A DNA stretch of 64,000 nucleotides from Leucobacter chromiireducens (GCF_003917135.1 NZ_RPDI01000001.1:1-64000), one strand, 5' to 3'; shown: positions 35,360-44,797, counted from the stretch's first letter. The notes: a model not told the origin generated them from the letters alone. Translations and numbers: made by a program.

Positions 35360-36333
35360 GCCTGGAACTCCTTCTTCATGCGTCCCGGCGCGAACACGGA
35401 GACCATGCGGGCGAAGATCCCCGGCCGTCCGAGCGCGGCGCGCGAGCGCTGGTCGACGAGGTCGCGGAGCCCATCGCCGATGAGGTTGAGTGCGAGGACG
35501 GTGATCACGAGGAAGCCGGCCGTGATGAGGATCATCTGCGGCGCCTGCATGATGACCGACTTGCCGTCGTAGAGAATGTTGCCCCAGCTCGCGTGCGGCG
35601 CTGGGACGCCGGCCCCGAGGAAGCTCATCGCCGCCTCAGTGATGACGGACTCGGCGAACGTGAAGGTGGCCTGCACCACGAGCACCGACATCACGTTCGG
35701 CAGGATGTGGCGCAGCATGATGTGGAACATCCCGCCGCCCTGCATCGTGCTCGCGGTGACGAAGGTCTCGGAGCTCACGGCGAGCGCGCGCGCCCGCACG
35801 AGTCGCGCGATTCCCGGCGTGTAGACGATCGCGAGCGCGATCACGAGGTTCGTGACGCTCGGGCCGAGCGCCGCGGCGAGCGCGACGGCGAGCAGGATCG
35901 CCGGAATAGCCATGAGCCCGTCGCAGATGCGCATCAGGATCGCGTCGAGGACCGAGTTGAACACGGCCAGGATCCCGATCAGCGTGCCGATGACGCCGCT
36001 CACGAGTGCGACGACGAAGCCGACGAGCAGCGACGTCGACGCGCCGGAGATGATGCGCGCGAAGAGGTCGCGCCCGAAGTTGTCGGTGCCGAAGATGTGC
36101 TCGGCCGACGGCGGCGTGAGCCGGTTGGCCGGGTCGACGGCGTAGGGGTCGAGGTGCATGAGCGGCGGGAGCACGTACGAGATCACGAAGATCGCGAGGA
36201 TGATGAGCACCCCCGTCATGAACCCGGTGTTGCTGAGCGCGCGGCGCCACAGGGTGTTGGGTGGCTGCGCCGGCTGCATGGACAGCACCGTGGTGCTGGG
36301 GGCAGGGGCATTCTGCTGGCTGGGTGCGGTCAT
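35356..36333 (-). CDS. Oligopeptide ABC transporter permease, DppC type
   Basis: A 325-residue DppC-like permease: N-terminal single span, HIFGTDNFGRDLFARIISGA motif at the start of the permease domain, then the EAA loop region around SFLGAGVPAPHASWGNIL. ATG 36333, 4 nt after the DppB-type gene, is preferred to a start at 36351 inside that gene. Confidence 0.94.
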   Translation of the reverse strand: MTAPSQQNAPAPSTTVLSMQPAQPPNTLWRRALSNTGFMTGVLIILAIFVISYVLPPLMHLDPYAVDPANRLTPPSAEHIFGTDNFGRDLFARIISGASTSLLVGFVVALVSGVIGTLIGILAVFNSVLDAILMRICDGLMAIPAILLAVALAAALGPSVTNLVIALAIVYTPGIARLVRARALAVSSETFVTASTMQGGGMFHIMLRHILPNVMSVLVVQATFTFAESVITEAAMSFLGAGVPAPHASWGNILYDGKSVIMQAPQMILITAGFLVITVLALNLIGDGLRDLVDQRSRAALGRPGIFARMVSVFAPGRMKKEFQA

Positions 36334-36337
36334 GCGC

Positions 36338-37288
36338 TCAGGCCTTTCCAACGCGCACCCGCGGGTCGACGATGCCGTAGAGCAGGTCGATGAGCAGGTT
36401 CGTGAGCAGGTAGATGAGGGTGATGAAGAGGATGACGCCCTGGATCACCGGGTAGTCGCGCCGCGAGATCGAGGTGACGAGCAACTGCCCGAGCCCGGGG
36501 ATGTTGAAGATCGTCTCCGTGACCGCCGCCCCGGTGACGAGGCCGCCGAGCGAGAGGCCGACGATGGTGAGGATCGGGAGGCTTGCGTTCTTCAGGGTGT
36601 GGCCGAAGAGGAGGCGGCGTTCGGCGACGCCACGCGAGCGTGCGGCGTCGATGTAGTCGGCGTTCAGCACGTCGAGCACCGCGGCGCGCGTGGTGCGCGT
36701 GATGAGCGCTGCGGTGATCGCGCCGAGTGCGATTCCCGGCATGAGCAGCGTTTTCAGCCCCTCCCCGAAGTCCTCGAACGGGTTGACGTAGCCGGAGATG
36801 GGGAGCCAGCGCAGGGTGAGTCCGAAGAGCAGCATCATGCCGATGGCGAGCACGAAGCTCGGCACCGTCATGCCGAGCAGGGTGAAACCCGTGACCATCT
36901 TGTCGAACTTGCCGCCGCGGAAGCGCGCGGCGATGGTGCCGAAGGGGACGGAGAGCAGGATCGCGACGATGATCGCGATGAGGGCGAGCTGAATGGTGGG
37001 CACCGCGTTATCGCTGATGGCCTCCACCACGCTCTTGCGGAGGAAGTAGGAGTCGCCGAGGTTGCCGGTGAAGACGCCGCCGACCCACTTCAGGTACTGC
37101 ATCACGATCGGCTGGTCGAGGCCCATGGTGGCGTGCAGGGCGGCGACCTGCTCGTCGGAGGCCTTCTCGCCGAGGATCCGGCGTGCGGGATCACCCGGCG
37201 TGAGGTGGATGAGCGAGAAGATCACCACCGACACCACGAACAGCACGGGGATGAGGCTCAGGAGCCTGCGGAGAATGAATCGAAGCAT
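36338..37288 (-). CDS. Oligopeptide ABC transporter permease, DppB type
   Basis: A 316-residue DppB-like permease: MLRFILRRLLSLIPVLFVVS, HLTPGDPARRILG, GDSYFLRKSV and an EAA loop ARSRGVAERRLLFGHTLKNA. ATG 37288 is the family N-terminus; the frame is open 24 codons further back into a hairpin. Confidence 0.95.
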   Translation of the reverse strand: MLRFILRRLLSLIPVLFVVSVVIFSLIHLTPGDPARRILGEKASDEQVAALHATMGLDQPIVMQYLKWVGGVFTGNLGDSYFLRKSVVEAISDNAVPTIQLALIAIIVAILLSVPFGTIAARFRGGKFDKMVTGFTLLGMTVPSFVLAIGMMLLFGLTLRWLPISGYVNPFEDFGEGLKTLLMPGIALGAITAALITRTTRAAVLDVLNADYIDAARSRGVAERRLLFGHTLKNASLPILTIVGLSLGGLVTGAAVTETIFNIPGLGQLLVTSISRRDYPVIQGVILFITLIYLLTNLLIDLLYGIVDPRVRVGKA

Positions 37289-37328
37289 CGGCGTTCCGGG
37301 ATCGGTTTCGGGGCGGGGGGGTGGGTGC

Positions 37329-37360
37329 GTGTGGCCGCGCCAGGCTGGGCGCGGCCACAC
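37329..37360 (-). repeat. 13-bp hairpin between binding-protein and permease genes
   Basis: Exact arms 37329-37341 and 37348-37360. Such hairpins behind a binding-protein gene commonly stabilise its mRNA or reduce read-through into permease genes, giving excess binding protein (inference). Confidence 0.6.
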
Positions 37361-37381
37361 GAGAGGGGAGGAACGGCTCGG

Positions 37382-38992
37382 CTAGTTCTTCCAGTGCGCG
37401 TTCCACCACGTGAAGTGGCCGTCGAACCAGGCGAGTTCCAGATCCTTGTTGGCGGCGTACACGTTGTGCGCGTCACCGATGCGGCTCATCGGGCGCGTGT
37501 CCTCGATCCACTGTTGCATGTCGCTGAAGAGCGCGCTCGCCTCGGCCTGCGTCGGAGCGCCGCGGAAGTCGGCGAGCAGCTGCTGCAGCTCGGGCCCGTC
37601 GAAGTAGCCGGCGCGCGTCGGCAGGAAGCCGATCGTCTGCGTGGGGTCAAGCTCGGTGCCGAAGGGGAACACCACGAGATCCCACTCGTCGCGGCGCTCA
37701 CGGTACTTCTCACTGAATGCGCCCCACTCGTACGCGTCGAGGGTGGCGTCGACGCCCATGCCCTTCAGCTGCTCGACGACCACGACGGCCGAGTTGTAGG
37801 CCTCCGAGTAGTCCTTGTTCGCGAGCACGGTCACGGGCTCACCCGTGTACCCGCCGTCGGCGAGCATCTGCTTCGCCTTCGCGACATCGGCCTGGTTGAA
37901 ATCGGCCTTGCCGACCTCGGTGTCCCAGATCGCCTTCTGGCCGAGGGTCATGTTGTGGTGCACGAGGTCGTACAGGTCCTTCGAACCCACCGCGGCGAGC
38001 ATGATCGGATCCCGATCGAGCCCCGTGTTGATGGCCTGGCGGTTCTCCACCTTCGAGAACGGGCTCGACGCATCATCGCTGTAGACGAGGTTGATCGGGC
38101 CAACCATGTAGGTGTCGAGGGTGAGATTCTCGTCGTCGGCGAACTGGTCGAGGCTGTCGAACGGGAGCTCCGTCGTCGCGTCGTACTGGCCGGACTGCAG
38201 GCCGAGGGTGCGGGTCGACGCGTCGGGAACGAAGTTGAAGACCACCTCGGAGAGCGTCGCGTCCTTCGCGCCAGCGCGGCCGCTCGAGGGCGCGTCGACC
38301 GACTGGTAGTCGTCCCACTTCTCGATGACGATCTTCTGGTCAGCGTCCCACTCGGTGAGCTGGTACGGGCCGGTGCCCACGATGTCCTCGATCGCCTCGA
38401 TGGGGCCATCGCCCACCTTGTCGAGCACCTCGGAGGGGAGGATCGCCGGGTAGGCGGTGGACACCTGGGAGAGGTAGAGCAGGTGCAGGAAGCTCGGGGA
38501 GGTGACGGTCATCGTGACGGTCGAGTCGTCGACCTTCGTCCACTCGGATCCGGCGAACGCCTCCTGCGCCGCGACGGACACCCGCGTCCAGCGGTTCATC
38601 GACGCAACCACATCGTCAGCGTTGAGCTCGCTGCCGTCCTGGAACTTCACGCCCTCGCGGAGGTGGAACGTGTACTCGAGCGCGTCGTCACTGACCTCGT
38701 ACGATTCCGCGAGCATCGGCTGCACCTGGAGATCCTCGTCGGCGGTGACGAGCGTCTCGAAGATGGGGCCGGTGATCTCGCCCATGATCGAGTCGGTGGA
38801 GATCTGCGGGTCGAGGCTCTCGGGCTGCGCCGGCGTGACGAGGTTGACGATGTTCTTCGCCTCGTCGCCACCGCCGGATTCGCCGGACGCGCAGCCGGCG
38901 AGCACGAGCGCGCCCACCGCGATGGCCGCGGTCGCGCTGCCCACGCGGCGCAGTGCGCGTGCGCGGCGTGGAAGTGGTGCTGGAGTGAACAT
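37382..38992 (-). CDS. Peptide-binding lipoprotein (SBP family 5)
   Basis: A 536-residue extracellular solute-binding lipoprotein with lipobox LVLAGC and a Gly/Ser linker. Cluster-C family features: LVTPAQPESLDPQISTDS, YTFHLREGVKFQDGSELNADD, GTGPYQLTEWDADQKIV. It supplies the ABC importer. Its gene starts 9 nt after the cytosolic cyanophycinase stop, so binding protein and peptidase are in the same transcript. Confidence 0.94.
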   Translation of the reverse strand: MFTPAPLPRRARALRRVGSATAAIAVGALVLAGCASGESGGGDEAKNIVNLVTPAQPESLDPQISTDSIMGEITGPIFETLVTADEDLQVQPMLAESYEVSDDALEYTFHLREGVKFQDGSELNADDVVASMNRWTRVSVAAQEAFAGSEWTKVDDSTVTMTVTSPSFLHLLYLSQVSTAYPAILPSEVLDKVGDGPIEAIEDIVGTGPYQLTEWDADQKIVIEKWDDYQSVDAPSSGRAGAKDATLSEVVFNFVPDASTRTLGLQSGQYDATTELPFDSLDQFADDENLTLDTYMVGPINLVYSDDASSPFSKVENRQAINTGLDRDPIMLAAVGSKDLYDLVHHNMTLGQKAIWDTEVGKADFNQADVAKAKQMLADGGYTGEPVTVLANKDYSEAYNSAVVVVEQLKGMGVDATLDAYEWGAFSEKYRERRDEWDLVVFPFGTELDPTQTIGFLPTRAGYFDGPELQQLLADFRGAPTQAEASALFSDMQQWIEDTRPMSRIGDAHNVYAANKDLELAWFDGHFTWWNAHWKN

Positions 38993-39001
38993 GTGTGGCT
39001 C

Positions 39002-40291
39002 CTAGTGAGTCGGATGGGTGGGAGTGATGGAAAGAATGAGCTCGGCGAAACCGCCGGTGGGGAACGCGATGGTGCGCTCGTCCCGGTGCAGCGAGGTCCG
39101 GTAGCGCGGCGTGCGATCCTCGGCGCTTTCGCCGCGCGCGGTGCTGTCGGGCGACGCGAGCAGGCGCTGGGCGAGTGCGAGGAGCGGGCGGCTCCCGTCG
39201 TCGGCCCAGATGTCGCCAGCCGCGGAGGGCGCGGCGCCCGCGGGATCGAGATCGGGATCGGGATCGAGGCCGAGCCCAGCGGGCTGCGTGCCGCGCACCG
39301 TGACGTCGGTGGCGAAGTCGTGTCGGTCGCCCGGCACGAGGTAGCTCCAGCGTGTGCCGAGCACGGAGTCGCCGCGGCCCTCCGCGCCGTCGAGATCGAG
39401 GAAGGAGACGCCGCGATCCCCGAGCACCTCGGCAACGCGCGTGGCGCGATCGTAGACGAACGCCGTGTGCTCGTCGACGCCGATGCAGCGCCGCTGCGCG
39501 GTGTCGCGCGCGAGGCGAACCGCGCGTGCTGGCCGCCCCCACTCGGAGAAGTGCGAGTCGAGGAGCGCCTCCGTGAACAGGCCGAGCCCGCCCACCGGGT
39601 CGTAGCTCAGCGCCTCGCGGCCGTCGATCTCGCGGTCGGTTCCGGGGGCGGCGCCGTGCGCCCACGCGGTGTGGATGTCCGCGCCGCCCGTCACCATGAA
39701 TGCGCCCTGCTGCACGGCGAGCCCCGCGCTGGTGCCCGCGATGACGCCACCGCGATCCAGCACCTCGCGGATCGCGGTGAGCACCGGCGTCTCGGTGCGG
39801 GTGGCAGCGCCCGCCGGATCGTGCGTGAACAGTGCGCGCACGTAGTGGCTCTGGTCCCCGCCGCCCAGGAACACCGCGTCGGCGCTGCGGACGAGCTCGG
39901 CGACCTCCGGATCGCTGGCGCGACCCGCGTGGTAGGCGGCGCCAGCGTAGGGCGGCGCGCTGCTCGCGCCGACGGGGATCGGGAGCCCGGTGGCGCCGTG
40001 TCGGGTGAACAGCTCGACGTAGTACTGCCCGTCCGCCGCGTCGTTCTCGAGGCTCGGGTCGGCGGAGGCCGCGGCGGAGGGTGCCGGCTCGGACGCGGTC
40101 GTGAGGATTGCGATGCGCGGGGCGCCGCTGCCGCGGCGGGCGTCAGCGAGGGCGACGATCCGTGAGAGGATGCCGGCGTGCTCATCGAGCGCGCCGCCGA
40201 TCAGGACCAGGGTGCCAGCGGGGCGCTGAGACGGGCCGTCGAGCGGGATCGCGGAATCCGCGTGTGGATCAGCTGGAGCGTGCGCGTTCAC
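39002..40291 (-). CDS. Cytosolic cyanophycinase-family peptidase (S51)
   Basis: A 429-residue cyanophycinase-like serine peptidase without a signal peptide. Nucleophile Ser188 in AGTSAGLAVQQ, the FLGGGDQSHYVRALF block at 142-155, and DSHF at 245-248 with the following GVDEHTAFV are all present. Cyanophycinases cut multi-L-arginyl-poly-L-aspartate to beta-Asp-Arg dipeptides. A Pro/Asp/Ala insert (DPDPDLDPAG near 360) and a C-terminal extension are unusual. First gene of a seven-gene operon with importer and two amidohydrolases. Confidence 0.9.
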   Translation of the reverse strand: MNAHAPADPHADSAIPLDGPSQRPAGTLVLIGGALDEHAGILSRIVALADARRGSGAPRIAILTTASEPAPSAAASADPSLENDAADGQYYVELFTRHGATGLPIPVGASSAPPYAGAAYHAGRASDPEVAELVRSADAVFLGGGDQSHYVRALFTHDPAGAATRTETPVLTAIREVLDRGGVIAGTSAGLAVQQGAFMVTGGADIHTAWAHGAAPGTDREIDGREALSYDPVGGLGLFTEALLDSHFSEWGRPARAVRLARDTAQRRCIGVDEHTAFVYDRATRVAEVLGDRGVSFLDLDGAEGRGDSVLGTRWSYLVPGDRHDFATDVTVRGTQPAGLGLDPDPDLDPAGAAPSAAGDIWADDGSRPLLALAQRLLASPDSTARGESAEDRTPRYRTSLHRDERTIAFPTGGFAELILSITPTHPTH

Positions 40292-40327
40292 GGTTTCCCT
40301 TTCCGAGGCCTCGTCGATGAAGTGATC

Positions 40328-40359
40328 GAAATCATTTCACAAATTCACCATTGCTGCAA
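40328..40359 (-). promoter_or_regulatory. Promoter and RpiR-like operator of the cyanophycinase operon
   Basis: On the minus strand TTGCAG, 17-nt spacer and AATGAT form a promoter. The -10 box lies inside the perfect palindrome GAAATCATTTC (40328-40338). The surrounding 60 nt are strikingly AT-rich for this genome. GAAA-N-TTTC symmetry is common for MurR/RpiR regulators, and one is encoded nearby, so I infer its site. Confidence 0.55.
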
Positions 40360-40542
40360 GAACTGCAACATTCATTTCATAATTTGGCGATTTCGAGATA
40401 GTGTTCTCGTGCCGGTGACCATCCCGCAGCGTCTCATCGATGAGCCGCGGCGGGGAGACGTCGCGCAGGCCCTGCCCCGCACCCCACGCTCCGCGCGCAC
40501 CGCTCGGACGGGATCCCCCAGGTACTTGGAACGAGATCTGCA

Positions 40543-41745
40543 ATGAACACCTCCGTACGTGAGCTCCCCACCACGCTCGCCGCCCGCTTCGCCGACGCCG
40601 CGCGCGCCGCCCAGCCGGAGTACGAGCGCGACCTCGCCGAGCTCGTGGCGATCGACTCGGGCTCGGACGACGCCGCCGGCGTGAACCGCGTGGCCGACTG
40701 GGTGCAGCGCCGACTCGCTGAGCTCGGGTTCTCGGTCGCACGGCACACCGACCCGAGCGGGGCCTGGGGCGACGCCCTCGTCGCCACGCGGGCCGGCACC
40801 GGCGCAAAGCGGATCCTCCTGTTCGCGCACATGGACACCGTCTTCGCCGCCGGGGACGCCGCCGCGCGTCCCTTCCGCGTCGACGAGCGCGGCCACGGAC
40901 GCGGGCCGGGCGTCACCGACGACAAGGCCGGTGTGATCGCGAGCCTCCACGCCGCGGCGCACCTCAGCGCGCTCGGCGCCGAGACCTACGGCGAGCTCGT
41001 GCTCGTCTTCACGCCGGACGAGGAGGTCGGATCGCCGTTCGGCGCCGGCGTGCTGCGCGCCGCCAGTGCGGGGGCTGACGCCGCGCTGTGCATGGAGTGC
41101 GCGCGCGAGAACGGCGACCTCGTCACCGCGCGCAAGGGCGTCGCCGACCTCGAGCTCGTCGTGCAGGGCAAAGCCGCGCACTCGGGCATCGAGCCGGAGC
41201 GCGGGGCCCACGCCGGGGTCGAGGCCGCGCACCTGACCCTTTTCCTGCAGGGGCTCGCCGATCCCGCGTCCGGGGTGACCGTCAACGTCGGCGTGCTGCG
41301 CGCTGGCGAGCGGCTGAACATCGTGCCGGATCACGCCTCGCTGCACGTTGAGGTGCGTGCGACGGTCGCGGCAGACCTCGAGCACACGCTCGCGCAGATC
41401 CGCGCACGCGTCGCCGCACCCCGGACGGCGGGGACCACCATCGAGATCGCGAGCATTGAGCACTGCCCGCCCATGGAGGAGAGCGCTGGCGGCGCGGCGC
41501 TCGCCGCGCGCGCCGTCGCGATCGCCGGCACGCTGGGCCTCAGCCCCGGCCTCGCGCGCACCGGCGGGGTATCCGACGCGAACCGCATCGCCGCGCGCGG
41601 GGTGCCCACCCTCGACGGGCTCGGCCCCGTCGGCGGCGGCGACCACTCCGAAACCGAGTGGCTCGACCTCGCCTCCGTGCCGCAGCGCGTCGCACTCCTC
41701 GGCACCCTCATCGCGGACATCGGCGCGGCGTCGGAGATTGTTTGA
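40543..41745 (+). CDS. M20 family metallopeptidase
   Basis: A 400-residue zinc peptidase of the carboxypeptidase G2/ArgE-like M20 group. Metal ligands and catalytic residues: HMDTV (His96, Asp98), VTDDKAG (Asp126), DEEVG (Glu160, Glu161), and the C-terminal GGGDHSETEW histidine. A dimerisation lid lies between. Divergent from the cyanophycinase operon and followed by the RpiR regulator, so its likely job is hydrolysing the imported dipeptide. Start 40543 follows a weak purine-rich stretch. Confidence 0.92.
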   Translation: MNTSVRELPTTLAARFADAARAAQPEYERDLAELVAIDSGSDDAAGVNRVADWVQRRLAELGFSVARHTDPSGAWGDALVATRAGTGAKRILLFAHMDTVFAAGDAAARPFRVDERGHGRGPGVTDDKAGVIASLHAAAHLSALGAETYGELVLVFTPDEEVGSPFGAGVLRAASAGADAALCMECARENGDLVTARKGVADLELVVQGKAAHSGIEPERGAHAGVEAAHLTLFLQGLADPASGVTVNVGVLRAGERLNIVPDHASLHVEVRATVAADLEHTLAQIRARVAAPRTAGTTIEIASIEHCPPMEESAGGAALAARAVAIAGTLGLSPGLARTGGVSDANRIAARGVPTLDGLGPVGGGDHSETEWLDLASVPQRVALLGTLIADIGAASEIV

Positions 41746-41804
41746 TCCCGCTCGGCTCGATAGGGTTTCGAGGACACGCAGCAACGCGGAGGGAAGAGGA
41801 GCGG

Positions 41805-42695
41805 ATGGCCGATCAGTCTGACGCGCAGCCCGACTCCGAGGGAGACTCGCCAGCTGCGCGCATCCGCGAACGGCTGGGGGAGTGCACCCCGGGGGAGCGC
41901 AAGGTGGCGCGCGCGCTGCTCGCGGCATACCCCGCGGCCGGCTTCGAGAGCGTCGCCGGCCTCGCTGAGATCGCCGGGGTGAGCGGGGCGACGGTCGTGC
42001 GCTTCACCACCAAGCTCGGTTACGGAGGCTTTCCCGACTTCCAGCGCGCACTGCGCGAGGAGCTCGAGCAGCGCAGCGCCTCACCCGCGGCGCTCTACGC
42101 GCGCACCAACGCCGACCAGCGGCCCCCGCACCCCGACGACCTCGCCGCGCTCGCCGAGCCCACCGTCGACAACCTGCGCGCCACCTTCGGCGGCCTCGCG
42201 GAGCACGACTTTTCGACCACGGTGAGCGCGCTCGCCGATCCGAAGCGCCGGATCTGGTTGGTCGGCGGGCGCTACAGCATGTTCCTCGCCGAGTACTTCG
42301 CCGCGAGCCTGCAGCAGCTGCGCGGCGCGGTGCACATGGTGCCGCAGATGGCGAGCGTGCGCGCGGCTGCCGTGGTCGGGTTCGACGCGAAAGACGTGCT
42401 CATCGCGTTCGATTTCCGCCGCTACGAGAGCGAGACGCGCCACCTCGTGCAGCACGCGAAGGCGCACAAAGCCACGGTGGTGCTCGTCACCGATAAGTGG
42501 GTGTCGCCGTGCGCGAGCGACGCCGACACGGTGCTCACCAGCGTGGCGTCGGAGCGCGGGCCGTTCGACTCGGTCGTGCCGGTGATGGCGCTCATCGAGG
42601 CGCTGTTCGAGGCGACGCTGACGCGGATCGGGGCGCCAGCGCGCGAGCGCATGGAGGGCATCGAGCGCACCGCGCAGGAGCTCGAGCTGCTCTAG
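41805..42695 (+). CDS. MurR/RpiR-family transcriptional regulator
   Basis: A 296-residue regulator: N-terminal RpiR HTH (TPGERKVARALLAAYPAAGFESVAGLAEIAGVSGATVVRF) and C-terminal SIS domain (RIWLVGGRYSMFLAEYFAASL ... DVLIAFDFRRYESETRHLVQHA). SIS domains normally bind phosphosugars, yet no sugar genes are present, so the effector may be different. ATG 41805 follows GGAAGAGGAG. Probably controls the surrounding peptide-use genes. Confidence 0.92.
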   Translation: MADQSDAQPDSEGDSPAARIRERLGECTPGERKVARALLAAYPAAGFESVAGLAEIAGVSGATVVRFTTKLGYGGFPDFQRALREELEQRSASPAALYARTNADQRPPHPDDLAALAEPTVDNLRATFGGLAEHDFSTTVSALADPKRRIWLVGGRYSMFLAEYFAASLQQLRGAVHMVPQMASVRAAAVVGFDAKDVLIAFDFRRYESETRHLVQHAKAHKATVVLVTDKWVSPCASDADTVLTSVASERGPFDSVVPVMALIEALFEATLTRIGAPARERMEGIERTAQELELL

Positions 42696-42734
42696 CGATG
42701 TCGCGGGGGCGCGCCCGGCTCGCGCGCCCGGCTC

Positions 42735-42798
42735 GCGCGCATTTTTCGAGAGCGAGCGCATTTGCGCGTAGAAGCTGCTTCTCTCGATCAATGCGCGC
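42735..42798. repeat. Dispersed intergenic palindrome, copy B
   Basis: GCGCGCATT (42735-42743) pairs with AATGCGCGC (42790-42798), and CGAGAG (42747-42752) with CTCTCG (42781-42786), with small internal loops. Sequence resembles copies A and C. Lies between convergent regulator and secreted cyanophycinase genes. Confidence 0.72.
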
Positions 42799-42839
42799 GA
42801 TCTGGGCGGGGCGCGAGTCGCGTTTCGCGCGCGGCGGAG

Positions 42840-44750
42840 CTACGCGCGGCGGCGCGCCAGCGTGAGCGTCAGTGCGGCCCCTGCGAGCAGCAGCGCGGCT
42901 CCTATCCCGAGCGCCGAGAACGGCTCGCTCGCGCCGGTTGCGGCGAGGGCGGTCGGCTGCGCGGGGGCGACGCTCGGCGTGCCGCCGGGCTTCGTCACGG
43001 GATCGGTGCCTGGATCGGTGCCCGGATCCGTGCCGGGATCAGTGCCCGGGTCGGTCTGCCGCGGGGTGCCGGTGAGCGTCACGGAAGCTTCCGCCGAGGC
43101 GGGATCCACGCCAAGGTCCGTGATCCCGGCGATGCCGGGGGTGCCGGACACCGTGGCCGAAACGGTCTGGGATCCGGTGGTCACGGTGTGTTGTACGTGC
43201 AGCACCGTCGATGCGCCGGGCGCGAGCGCGGGCGCTGCCGCTCGGGCTGCAGCCGAGTTTGATGCCGCAAGTCCCACCCCGGTGAGCTCGGTGCCGCCGG
43301 TGTTGGTCACCGTCACGGCGACGTCGACGACCGACCCGGTCTCAAAGCTCGCGCCTGATCCCGCACCGGTGACGAGCGTGACTGCCGCGCTGGCGCTGAG
43401 CCCGGGGATCTCGGAGATGGTCATGAGCAGGTCGGTGAAGCTTCCGTCCTCGGTCCAGCGTGTGTCCGTGTCCCGCGTGAACGTGGTGCGGAAGCGCGGG
43501 GCCTCCACCGGGGTGTCGCAGGTGTCGCCGTGCCCGCGGTCCGCGGTGGAGCGCACGAGCTCCTGCGCGAGGGTGAGCGTACCGAAGATGTCTCCCTCGC
43601 ACTCGTAGGAGCCCCAGATGTCGGTCGGTGCGGCGGGCGGAGCTGCGGTTCCCGCGCCGGAGCGCACCTCGCCAGTCAGGGCGATTTGCCCGGTGGCGAA
43701 GTCGATCGTCGATCCGGGGCCGAAGTAGGAGTAGCGCACGCCGGCGGCGTTCGGGCCGACCTGCTGGGCGTCGCTCACATCGAGCATGGTAGCGCCGAGC
43801 GCACCGATCACCGTTCCGGTGCGCTCGGCGCGATCGACGACGAGCGCGGTGTTCTCCTCGACGCCGAACGCGTGCTCGTGGCCGGTGTCGAGCGCGAGGC
43901 GAACAACGCGGGGCTGCCGGTCGCGGCGTGCGAAGTGCGAGTCGAGTGTGCCCTCGGTGAAGAAGCCGAAACCGCCGGCCGGAATGTAGCCGAGCTCGTC
44001 ACCGTCGAAGCTGCCCGCGACCGCGCCGTCACGCCAGGACACGTAGGGGTCGCCTCCCGAAATCATGTCAGCGCCCTGCTGGATCGCGAGGCCAGCGCTC
44101 GAGCCAGCGACGACTCCGCCGCGGTCGAGCACGGTGCGGATGGCGTTCATCACGACGGTGTCCGCGCAGTCGGTGTACGCCTCGTTGGGGGCCGGCGTGC
44201 ACGTGAACAGCGCCCGGAGGTAGCGGGTCTGGTCGCCGCCGCCGAAGTACACGATGTCCGAGTTGCGGATCTCCGCGGCGACCGCTTCCGAGTGCGCGTT
44301 GTCGGCGCTATACGGGTCTCCCGGGTAGTCTTCGCCGGGGGTCATATCGATGGGTACCGGATAGGTGTCGAGCCCGTGCTTGGCGAACCAGCGCGCGTAG
44401 TAGATCCCGTTGGCCGTTGCGTTGTCCTCGTTGTCGGCGTCCGCGGCCTTGGCGGGGGTGGCCGCCGGAACCGATGAGGCGGTGACGATGGCGACCCGTG
44501 CGCGCTCCGCGCCGTGTGCGGTGCGGCCCAGCTCGGCGATCTGCTCGATGATGTCTTCGCTGACCGTATCCCCTGGCTCGACGCCGCCGCCGATGAGCAC
44601 GACGTGGCCGGCTGCCGTTGGTGCGGCGGGGGTGGGATCCGGGGCGGCGGTGGCTGCGGCGGCGCTCCCGCCGATCATGCCGGTGGTGAGCAGTGCGGTG
44701 AGGAGTGCGCCGCGCCACCGGTGGGCTGGGCGGAGGGTGTGATGCGTCAT
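42840..44750 (-). CDS. Secreted, cell-wall-anchored cyanophycinase-family protein
   Basis: A 636-residue exported S51 peptidase. Signal peptide with a hydrophobic core near 15-36 and AXA-like cleavage around ATAAP; catalytic Ser218 in AGSSAGLAIQQ; YFGGGDQTRYLRALF at 168-182; DSHF at 270-273. After the peptidase comes a CARDB-like beta domain (about 460-560), a DPGT repeat linker, then LAATG at 602-606, a hydrophobic span and RRR, i.e. a class-E-sortase-type sorting signal. It would degrade polymer outside the cell and feed the adjacent importer. ATG 44750 chosen by signal peptide. Confidence 0.9.
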   Translation of the reverse strand: MTHHTLRPAHRWRGALLTALLTTGMIGGSAAAATAAPDPTPAAPTAAGHVVLIGGGVEPGDTVSEDIIEQIAELGRTAHGAERARVAIVTASSVPAATPAKAADADNEDNATANGIYYARWFAKHGLDTYPVPIDMTPGEDYPGDPYSADNAHSEAVAAEIRNSDIVYFGGGDQTRYLRALFTCTPAPNEAYTDCADTVVMNAIRTVLDRGGVVAGSSAGLAIQQGADMISGGDPYVSWRDGAVAGSFDGDELGYIPAGGFGFFTEGTLDSHFARRDRQPRVVRLALDTGHEHAFGVEENTALVVDRAERTGTVIGALGATMLDVSDAQQVGPNAAGVRYSYFGPGSTIDFATGQIALTGEVRSGAGTAAPPAAPTDIWGSYECEGDIFGTLTLAQELVRSTADRGHGDTCDTPVEAPRFRTTFTRDTDTRWTEDGSFTDLLMTISEIPGLSASAAVTLVTGAGSGASFETGSVVDVAVTVTNTGGTELTGVGLAASNSAAARAAAPALAPGASTVLHVQHTVTTGSQTVSATVSGTPGIAGITDLGVDPASAEASVTLTGTPRQTDPGTDPGTDPGTDPGTDPVTKPGGTPSVAPAQPTALAATGASEPFSALGIGAALLLAGAALTLTLARRRA

Positions 44751-44797
44751 TGCGTCCCGTCTCGTCGTCGAGGATTCTGGCGTGAATGTTTCATGCT

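Noticed and set aside
36158-40165. 1335-codon plus-strand frame opposite the permeases and binding protein
   Set aside because: Composition is that of a reverse-complement shadow, and the minus strand encodes complete, recognisable transporter genes.
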